6,236 nt of DNA from an uncultured Sphingobium sp. (lineage in GTDB: Bacteria > Pseudomonadota > Alphaproteobacteria > Sphingomonadales > Sphingomonadaceae), in assembly GCA_946479185.1 (NCBI GenBank), contig CAMLFF010000198.1:1-6236 (forward strand), in the 5' to 3' direction. Position numbers and translations under genes: made by a program. Positions 1 through 5,421 of the stretch are shown one piece after another (within the stretch, counting starts at the first letter, position 1; the number at the start of each line of letters is the position of its first letter). The notes under the pieces were generated by a model, which saw only the letters and a list, made by a program, of their open reading frames with translations, did no database searches and had not been told where the DNA came from.

Positions 1-114
1 ACGCCTTATGCGCCCTTTGGCGGCGTGAAGCTGTCGGGCATCGGGCGCGAAGGCTCGAAGCATGGATTGGATGAGTATCTCAACCTTAAATATGTCTGCC
101 ACGCTGGGCTCTGA
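1..114 (+). CDS. gabD: Succinate-semialdehyde dehydrogenase-type aldehyde dehydrogenase, C-terminal end only
   Basis: Only the last 37 codons and the TGA stop are in the window; the gene begins to the left. The visible tail contains [16 protein letters not shown] followed by [13 protein letters not shown]. This is the typical C-terminus of the GabD branch of the NAD(P)-dependent aldehyde dehydrogenase superfamily, where the PFGG.K.SG.GREG segment lies close to the active site and the YL..KYVC strand contributes to oligomerisation. The family oxidises succinate semialdehyde to succinate in the cytoplasm. The catalytic Cys and Glu and the cofactor-binding region are outside the window, so the exact aldehyde substrate is not proven; related aldehyde dehydrogenases in catabolic clusters share this tail. 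A strong hairpin starts 8 bases after the stop, so this gene probably ends its own transcript rather than leading the downstream operon. Confidence 0.85.
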   Translation, partial: TPYAPFGGVKLSGIGREGSKHGLDEYLNLKYVCHAGL

Positions 115-121
115 TCTCTAA

Positions 122-149
122 CGCGGACGAAGGGGTGCCTGCGTCCGCG
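122..149 (+). terminator. Hairpin after the aldehyde dehydrogenase, probable terminator
   Basis: The arms CGCGGACG (122-129) and CGTCCGCG (142-149) are perfect reverse complements, 8 bp and very GC-rich. Inside them, AGG (131-133) can pair with CCT (138-140) across one A-G mismatch, closing on a four-base GGTG loop. It lies 7 bases after the upstream stop codon, where an intrinsic terminator would be expected. No T-tract follows (the next bases are GCAATCACTCC), so it is either a weak or Rho-assisted terminator or an RNA 3'-end stabiliser. Confidence 0.5.
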
Positions 150-320
150 GCAATCACTCCAACTTGATCCAGCCGGACTGTTGGCCGGGCTGATATGGAA
201 ATCGCCACGTTTTCAAGCTCGTCGCGCGTGACAAGTGCGACTGCTCCCACCATGGTCACCTTCGACTCCGCCAGACCTGAGCCCATGTGAAATGGCCGGG
301 CTGGCGCATGCGACATGACG

Positions 321-329
321 GGAGGGGAG
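321..329 (+). promoter_or_regulatory. Ribosome binding site that selects a GTG start
   Basis: The purine run GGAGGGGAG contains a full GGAGG Shine-Dalgarno core at 321-325, 8 bases before GTG at 334. It is the best such site in the leader, and it decides in favour of the GTG start over the in-frame ATG at 370. Starting at 334 also gives a complete signal peptide with a basic N-terminal region (R2, H3, H6, R7, R11), which the ATG at 370 would remove. Confidence 0.7.
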
Positions 330-333
330 CAAC

Positions 334-1368
334 GTGCGACACAATCTTCATCGTTGGCCTGCGCGGCTTATGGCTGCGGCGGGCGCGATCATATTGGCGG
401 GGACGCCAGCCGAGGCGCAGGCGCCGGGCGAGCCAAGCGCCGTCAACATTCCAAGCTGCGACCGCGATTGCCTCATCCGCTATGCGCGCGACTATATGGG
501 TGCGATGGTCAAGAATGACCCATCCTTGCTCAAGCTTGCCGACGATGTGCAGTTCAGCGAGAATAATGTTCTCATCCCCGTCGGCAAGGGCGCCTGGCAA
601 TCGGTCGATCGCGTTGCGCGCACGGGCCTTGAGGCTGCCGATCCGCTCACCGGGCAAGTCGCCTGGTTCGGCGTGATCTGGGAGCATGGCGTGCCGGCCT
701 ATTATGCCATGCGCATGCATGTCGAGGGCGGCAAGATCGACGAGATCGAGACGGTCGTGCATCGCAAGACCGGCCTGCCTGCGCCATTCGGCGACCCTGA
801 GAAGGTGGAGCATCACCCTTCGTTCAATGAGGTGCTGGCGCCTGAGCGCCGCGTCTCTCGTGCGCGGCTGGTGGCCATTGCGCAGAGCTATTTCAATACG
901 GTCGAGCGCAATGACGGCATGGTGTTCGCGCCCTTCACGGACGATTGCGGGCGGCTTGAAAATGGCATCAGCACTACGGCGCCGCGCCAAGGCGTTTCGA
1001 CCGATCCAGGCGCCGCGAATGGCAATGCGACCGCCATTGCATCGGGTTGCCTCGATCAGTTCAAGCTTGGCATTTATCGCATCAACAAGCGCATCCGCGA
1101 GCGGCGCTTTCCGCTGATCGATGAGGAGCGTGGCGTCGTCGTCGCCTCCGGCTTCTTCGATCATGATAATGAAGTCATCACGTACAAGCTGACCGATGGT
1201 CGCGAAATGAAGACCGCGCTGAAATGGCCCAACAGCATCTCGCTGATCGAGGCGTTTCGCGTGCGGGACGGCAAGATCCAGGAGATCGAGGCAGTGTTCA
1301 CTTATGTGCCGCATTTCATGCACAATCCCTGGGCCAAAGGCCGCGAACATGGGGAGGCAGGCGAATGA
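334..1368 (+). CDS. Exported two-domain NTF2-like protein of unknown function
   Basis: 344 residues with a GTG start. A signal peptide is visible: basic residues 2-11, a hydrophobic core at 13-23, and a likely cleavage site TPAEA|Q after residue 28, so the mature protein should be periplasmic. The rest reads as two alpha+beta halves of NTF2/SnoaL-like character. Half one (about 42-150) starts with a helix carrying DYMGAMVKNDPS and ends with strands containing YYAMRMHVEGGKIDEIETV. Half two (about 170-335) starts SRARLVAIAQSYFNTVERND and ends with FRVRDGKIQEIEAVF. The closing G-G/D-G-K-I-x-E-I-E pattern occurs once per half, supporting an internal duplication. Cys42/Cys46 and Cys205/Cys239 are matched in the next protein and may form disulfides. 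It is the first gene of a translationally coupled operon, its TGA overlapping the next ATG. Family membership is inferred from pattern, and no reaction can be assigned: it may be an enzyme or a binding protein. Confidence 0.85.
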   Translation: MRHNLHRWPARLMAAAGAIILAGTPAEAQAPGEPSAVNIPSCDRDCLIRYARDYMGAMVKNDPSLLKLADDVQFSENNVLIPVGKGAWQSVDRVARTGLEAADPLTGQVAWFGVIWEHGVPAYYAMRMHVEGGKIDEIETVVHRKTGLPAPFGDPEKVEHHPSFNEVLAPERRVSRARLVAIAQSYFNTVERNDGMVFAPFTDDCGRLENGISTTAPRQGVSTDPGAANGNATAIASGCLDQFKLGIYRINKRIRERRFPLIDEERGVVVASGFFDHDNEVITYKLTDGREMKTALKWPNSISLIEAFRVRDGKIQEIEAVFTYVPHFMHNPWAKGREHGEAGE

Positions 1369-3155
1369 TTGGGCATATTTTGCGCAGCGGCGTCGCGATC
1401 GCCGCACTCGCTTTGGTTTCCACCGGCGTACAGGCGCAAAGCTGTGACACGGCCTGCCTGACCAAGCTCTCCAATGACTTCATGGGCGCGATGACCAAGA
1501 GCGACCCGCGCGGTCTGCCGTGGACGGATGCGGTCGGCTATGCCGAGAACAGCGTGAAGCAGCGCGTGGGCGAGGGGAGCTGGGTCACCATCAAGGCGTA
1601 TAGCAAGGCGCCGCTGGTTGTGGCGGACGCTGCCAATGGCCGCGTTGTGTGGCTCGGGTCCATCGAGGATCACGGCCAGCCCGGCTTCTATGCGATGGAC
1701 ATGGCTGTGAAGGGCGGCAAGATCGATGCTGTTCAGTCCGTCATCCGCCGCAAGCAAGGGCGTCAGCCATTTGGCGATCCGACGACCTATGCTCCGGACC
1801 GGAAATTCGCGGCGACATTAGGTGCCAAAGCCCGGATGTCGCGCGGCAAGATGGCGGCCATCGTGGATGGCTATTATGCCAGCCTAGCCGCTAACGGCGC
1901 GCAGCTTGGTGTCGGCTTCGATAGCGGCTGCACGACAATCGAGAATGGCGTTGCGCTTGCGGGCAATCTGCCAGCCGCAGCGGGCGAGAGCGCGAGTTGC
2001 GAAACCTCGCTCAAGCGTGGGCTCTATGCCGAATATGAAGCTGTGCGGCATGAGGTCGCGGCGGTCGATGAGGCGCGTGGCCTCGTGGCTGTCATCGGTT
2101 ATCGCGACATGCCGGGCGCCAAGCTCAGCTTCACCGCGCAGGATGGCAAAAGCTATGCGGCGGAAGCCAAATATCCCCGCACGATGGGCTTTGTGAGCGT
2201 GTTCAAGATTGAGGGCGGCAAGATTGCCCGGATTGAATCGGTCACGAACGAAGTCCCTTATCTAATGCCCGCGCCCTTCGCGCAGCCGATCCCGCATGAT
2301 GTGGTGATCGACGATACCGGCGTTTTCCCCGAGAATGCGACGGCGGACTCCAGGGGCAATTTCTACATCAGCAGCTTCAAGGGCAATATCTACCGCGCTG
2401 TGCCGGGCGCCAAGCTGGCGACGGCATGGATTCGTCCGGACACTACCAACAAGCTTGGCGCTGTGCTGGGCGTGCTGGTCGAGGAAAAGACCAACACGCT
2501 CTGGGCCTGCTCGGTGCCGATGGGCAAGCCGGATCAGGTTTCCGCGCTCGTGGCGTTCGATCTCAAGACGGGTGTGATGAAGGAGCGGTATGAGATGCCC
2601 GCGCCGGCCAGCGCCTGCAATGATATCGCCATCGACAAGCGCGGCACGGCCTATATCGCCGAGACGACCAATGGCCGCATCTTCACGCTCAAGCCGGGGG
2701 ACAAGCAGGTCTCGCTGCTGGTGGAAGACAAGGCGCAACTGGGCGGCGTGGATGGCATCGCGTTCAGCGAGGATGGCCAGCTTTATGTGAACAATGTCCG
2801 CGCAAACACCATGTTCCGCGTCGATCGCAAGGCCAATGGCAGCTTTGATAGCCTGACCAAGCTCAATGTCTCGCAGCCATTGAATGGCCCCGATGGCCTG
2901 CGCCCCATCGGCGGCAATCGCTTCCTGCAGGCCGAGGGGCCAGCGGGCCGGGTCAGCCTGCTCACCATCGAGGGGGATGATGTGACGGTGAAGCTGCTCA
3001 AGGACGGCATGGATGGCGTGCCGGGTGTCACCGTCGTCGGCAACACGGCCTATGCGGTTGAGAGCAAGGGCCGCTTCCTCTTCGATCCCAAGCTCAAGGG
3101 TCAGGATCCGGGCGCATTTGCCTTGCGGGCCGTGCCGATTGGAGGCCTGCGATGA
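1365..3155 (+). CDS. Exported NTF2-like / SMP-30-type beta-propeller fusion protein
   Basis: 596 residues. The ATG at 1365 overlaps the previous stop, is preceded by GGGGAGG at 1351-1357 and opens directly into a signal peptide with a likely site GVQA|Q after residue 24; an in-frame ATG at 1224 lies inside the previous gene and is not used. Residues 25-305 parallel the preceding protein: FMGAMTKSDP, FYAMDMAVKGGKIDAVQSV, then FKIEGGKIARIESV, with Cys27/Cys31 and Cys189/Cys212 at matching places. Residues about 310-596 are an SMP-30/gluconolactonase/strictosidine-synthase-like propeller with repeated blade strands such as DSRGNFYIS, DKRGTAYIAE, SEDGQLYVNN and GNTAYAVES. Candidates for the divalent-metal ligands of that family are Glu323 (PEN), Asn419 (CND) and Asp463 (VDG) or Asp510 (PDG). 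SMP-30 relatives hydrolyse lactones, so periplasmic lactone or ester hydrolysis is plausible but unproven; a purely structural or binding role is possible. Confidence 0.88.
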   Translation: MIGHILRSGVAIAALALVSTGVQAQSCDTACLTKLSNDFMGAMTKSDPRGLPWTDAVGYAENSVKQRVGEGSWVTIKAYSKAPLVVADAANGRVVWLGSIEDHGQPGFYAMDMAVKGGKIDAVQSVIRRKQGRQPFGDPTTYAPDRKFAATLGAKARMSRGKMAAIVDGYYASLAANGAQLGVGFDSGCTTIENGVALAGNLPAAAGESASCETSLKRGLYAEYEAVRHEVAAVDEARGLVAVIGYRDMPGAKLSFTAQDGKSYAAEAKYPRTMGFVSVFKIEGGKIARIESVTNEVPYLMPAPFAQPIPHDVVIDDTGVFPENATADSRGNFYISSFKGNIYRAVPGAKLATAWIRPDTTNKLGAVLGVLVEEKTNTLWACSVPMGKPDQVSALVAFDLKTGVMKERYEMPAPASACNDIAIDKRGTAYIAETTNGRIFTLKPGDKQVSLLVEDKAQLGGVDGIAFSEDGQLYVNNVRANTMFRVDRKANGSFDSLTKLNVSQPLNGPDGLRPIGGNRFLQAEGPAGRVSLLTIEGDDVTVKLLKDGMDGVPGVTVVGNTAYAVESKGRFLFDPKLKGQDPGAFALRAVPIGGLR

Positions 3156-3847
3156 GGGCGCTGTTGATTGGCGTGGCTCTGCTCGCCAGCGCGCCGGTGC
3201 AGGCCCAGTCCATCGATCAGGAGATTGATGCGCTCACCACCCGCGTGGAGAAGCTGGAGGGCGCGCGCGCCGTCATGAAGCTGCAGCGGGCGTTTGGCTA
3301 TTATATGGATCGCGGGTTATGGCAGGATGCTGCCGATCTCTTCGCTACCAGTGGCTCGGTCGAGATTGGTGCCGATGGCGTCTATGTCGGCAATGCCCGC
3401 ATCCGCGATTATCTCAAAGCGCTACATGGTGGTCAGGAGGGGCTGATCTATGGCCAGCTCAATGAGTGGGTGACCTTGCAGCCCGTCGTGAATGTCGCCG
3501 CCGATGGCCAGTCCGCGCAGGCGCGTTGGCGGGACCTTGGCATGCTCGGCCAGCACAAGAAGCATGCCGGGTGGCGCGACGGCATTTATGAGAATGACTA
3601 TGTGAAGGAGGGCGGCGTGTGGAAAATCGCCCGCCTGCACCTCTACATCAATTTCGTGGCGCCTTATGAGAAGGGCTGGGCACGGCTCAAGCCCGGCGAG
3701 GGCATGGTGCGCAGCGAGGCGAGCAAGGCGATGCCGCCGGATCGCCCGACGAGTGCAAAATATCAGGCCTTTCCGGAACGGCAGCTTCCGCCTTTCAGAG
3801 CGCCCAATCCGGTGACTGGCAAGCCCGTGACGGAGACAGCGAAATGA
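3152..3847 (+). CDS. Exported SnoaL-like (NTF2-fold) protein, paralogue 1
   Basis: 231 residues; ATG overlaps the previous TGA, with GGAGG at 3141-3145 as ribosome binding site. The signal peptide (hydrophobic 3-14) should be cut at PVQA|Q after residue 18. A leucine-spaced helix (LTTRVEKLEG, 28-37) leads into the SnoaL-like domain at about 39-168: FGYYMDRGLW (48-57, with Asp53 in the position of the usual NTF2-enzyme pocket acid), ADLFATSGSVEIG, GVYVGNARIRDYL, LQPVV, and YENDYVKEGGVWKI (146-159). A proline-rich tail ends PNPVTGKPV. It is clearly homologous to the next two genes. Unlike both of them, it has NEWV (104-107) where they have NHM, so a pocket histidine is replaced by Trp106. NTF2-fold enzymes include cofactor-free isomerases, hydratases, epoxide hydrolases and lyases; which, if any, applies here is unknown, and the missing His may mean a changed or lost activity. 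Confidence 0.88.
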   Translation: MRALLIGVALLASAPVQAQSIDQEIDALTTRVEKLEGARAVMKLQRAFGYYMDRGLWQDAADLFATSGSVEIGADGVYVGNARIRDYLKALHGGQEGLIYGQLNEWVTLQPVVNVAADGQSAQARWRDLGMLGQHKKHAGWRDGIYENDYVKEGGVWKIARLHLYINFVAPYEKGWARLKPGEGMVRSEASKAMPPDRPTSAKYQAFPERQLPPFRAPNPVTGKPVTETAK

Positions 3848-4626
3848 GCGCCCGCACCACATTCAAGGCCGCGCTGTTGATCGGCCTCGCTGCCATGATG
3901 GCGGCTCCACCAGCTTTGGCTCAGCATGGCGAACTCGCTGCCTACAAACAGCGTGTCACACTGCTGGAAGATCAGCTCGCTGTCGAAAACCTCACGGCCA
4001 CCTTCGGCTATTATTTTGACAAGGGGCTGTGGGATCAGGCGGCAGAGCTGTTCACGGCGCGGGGCAGCTTTGAATATGGCCAGCGCGGCGTTTACATCAC
4101 GCCCGCGCGCATTCGTCAGTCGATGCTGCTGCTCGGCCCCCAAGGCCTCGCCAAGGGCAGCCTCAACAATCATATGATGCTCCAGCCCATCGTCGTCGTG
4201 GCGCCGGACGGACGCACGGCGACGGGGCGCTGGCAGGGCATGGTGATGCTCTCCGCACCCAACCAGAATGGCAAATGGGGCGTCGGTCTTTATGAAAATC
4301 AATATGTGAAGGAAGGCGGCGTCTGGAAAATTTCCAAGCTGCACTTCTATGTCACCGCCCTGACCGATTATGATCTGGGGTTCGCGAAATATGCGATCCA
4401 AATGGAAGGGCCGAGCGCAATCTTCCCGCCGGATCAGCCGCCGAGCGAAGTCTATCGATCGTTCCCCAACGCTTATCTGCCCGCCTATAGCTACCGGCAT
4501 CCGGTGACGGGCGAGGTGATGAAAGACCTGCCGCTGGAGGGCGACGATATCCTTGGCCGTCCCGACCGGGGCATGGATAGCAGCAAGAAGGAAGAGAGCA
4601 GCGCCACGAAGGGAATGAAACGATGA
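3844..4626 (+). CDS. Exported SnoaL-like (NTF2-fold) protein, paralogue 2
   Basis: 260 residues; ATGA overlap with the previous gene, GGAGA at 3832-3836 upstream. The signal peptide has a hydrophobic stretch at 9-21 and a likely cleavage PPALA|Q after residue 26. A short helix (YKQRVTLLEDQLAVENL, 34-50) precedes the domain. Landmarks in order: FGYYFDKGLW (54-63, Asp59 as candidate pocket acid), AAELFTARGSFEYG, GVYITPARIR, LNNHMMLQPI (107-116, His110), WQGMVMLSAP, and LYENQYVKEGGVWKISKLHFY. The tail has PPDQPPSEVYRSFP and HPVTGEV, and then a charged, lysine- and serine-rich extension over the last 20 or so residues that is absent from its neighbours. With Asp59 and His110 it keeps both polar candidates expected in the barrel. 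The diarylpropane lyase LdpA of Novosphingobium, a cofactor-free SnoaL-type enzyme, is a precedent for catalysis by such folds, but equivalence is not claimed. Confidence 0.88.
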   Translation: MSARTTFKAALLIGLAAMMAAPPALAQHGELAAYKQRVTLLEDQLAVENLTATFGYYFDKGLWDQAAELFTARGSFEYGQRGVYITPARIRQSMLLLGPQGLAKGSLNNHMMLQPIVVVAPDGRTATGRWQGMVMLSAPNQNGKWGVGLYENQYVKEGGVWKISKLHFYVTALTDYDLGFAKYAIQMEGPSAIFPPDQPPSEVYRSFPNAYLPAYSYRHPVTGEVMKDLPLEGDDILGRPDRGMDSSKKEESSATKGMKR

Positions 4627-5417
4627 CCAAGCGCACGCACATCATCGCCGCGCTGATCGGCGCCTCATCGCTCGCGGGTTTCACGCCCGCCATCGCCCAG
4701 ACATCGGCGGAAAAGCTGGCCGCGCTGGACGCGCGCATCACCCGGCTGGAGGACATGAACGCCATCGAGAAGCTGCAGCGAAGCTATGGCTATTTCGTGG
4801 ACAAGGGCCAGTGGACGCCGCTCTCCGAGCTGTTCACTCAGGATGCGACGCTGGAGATTGGCGGCAAGGGCATCTTCCTCGGCAAGGCCCGCGTGCTGGA
4901 ATATATGCAGAAAGCCTTTGGGCCGGATGGCACCAAGAAAGGCGCGCTGGTCAACCATATGCAGTTCCAGCCAATCCCGGATATTTCGGCGGACGGCAAG
5001 ACCGGCTGGGTGCGCGCCCGCGCCTGGGTGATGAGCAATGGCGGCTGGGGTCTGCCGCTTTACGAGAATGAATATCGCAAGGAAAATGGCGTCTGGAAGA
5101 TCAGCCGCCTGACCGGCCCTTTCACCATGTATTCCAGCTGGGAAGGCTGGGGAAAATGGGCGATGAACAACACCTGGCCCGACAAGTTCGATCCGCCGCC
5201 AGACCTGCCGCCATCGGTGATCTACCTCACCTATCCGGCCTATTATATCGTGCCCTTCCATTATCCGAACCCGGTGACGGGCAAGGTCTTCAAGCCCGAT
5301 GTTGCGGAAGCGGGGGCCTATCATCGGCCACCGGGCACGAAAGAGCAGCAGGATTCGCTCAAGGTCGGTCGTTGGGTCGATGGATCGCAGCCCATCGGTG
5401 AGCCGCCAAGGGACTGA
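4623..5417 (+). CDS. Exported SnoaL-like (NTF2-fold) protein, paralogue 3
   Basis: 264 residues; ATGA overlap with the previous gene and AAGGGA at 4609-4614 as ribosome binding site. The signal peptide (hydrophobic 7-20) probably ends TPAIA|Q after residue 25. The leucine-spaced helix LAALDARITRLEDMNAIEKL (32-51) runs into YGYFVDKGQW (55-64, Asp60), SELFTQDATLEIG, GIFLGKARVLEYM, LVNHMQFQPI (109-118, His112), and LYENEYRKENGVWKISRL. It has the Asp/His pair of paralogue 2. The loop before YENEY is shorter (SNGGWGLP) than in the other two. After the domain there is an unusually aromatic stretch with several Trp, Phe and Tyr (SSWEGWGKWAMNNTW, then YLTYPAYYIVPFHYPNPVTG), which suggests a lid or surface that contacts a hydrophobic or aromatic ligand. 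It is the last of the NTF2 genes; the PQQ dehydrogenase follows after 4 bases. Substrate and reaction are unknown. Confidence 0.88.
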   Translation: MTKRTHIIAALIGASSLAGFTPAIAQTSAEKLAALDARITRLEDMNAIEKLQRSYGYFVDKGQWTPLSELFTQDATLEIGGKGIFLGKARVLEYMQKAFGPDGTKKGALVNHMQFQPIPDISADGKTGWVRARAWVMSNGGWGLPLYENEYRKENGVWKISRLTGPFTMYSSWEGWGKWAMNNTWPDKFDPPPDLPPSVIYLTYPAYYIVPFHYPNPVTGKVFKPDVAEAGAYHRPPGTKEQQDSLKVGRWVDGSQPIGEPPRD

Positions 5418-5421
5418 ACGG

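Noticed and set aside
164..196. TTGATC ... TGATAT as a sigma-70-type promoter
   Set aside because: The spacing is 21 bases, too long, and the elements are weak matches.
195..290. Plus-strand 31-codon frame starting with ATG in the leader
   Set aside because: No ribosome binding site before its ATG; serine/threonine-rich sequence without any known leader-peptide feature.
249..312. Short palindromes ACCATGGT (249-256) and CGCATGCG (305-312)
   Set aside because: Eight-base palindromes are expected by chance in GC-rich DNA, and neither extends or repeats.
86..316. Minus-strand frame of 76 codons spanning the intergenic gap
   Set aside because: No Shine-Dalgarno sequence upstream, no recognisable family, and it overlaps the 3' end of the aldehyde dehydrogenase and the terminator-like hairpin.
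1224..1364. Upstream in-frame ATG that would lengthen the fusion protein by 47 residues
   Set aside because: It lies within the previous gene, would bury the signal peptide, and the ATG at 1365 has a good ribosome binding site and the operon's standard ATGA overlap.
256..1407. Long minus-strand open frame (383 codons) opposite the first NTF2-like gene
   Set aside because: It mirrors the codon bias of the plus-strand gene, has no signal peptide, motif or recognisable domain, and crosses the junction of two coupled genes.
3763..4500. Minus-strand open frame of 245 codons opposite paralogue 2
   Set aside because: Its composition, rich in His, Arg and Ile, is that of an antisense shadow; the plus strand has a clear homologous family.
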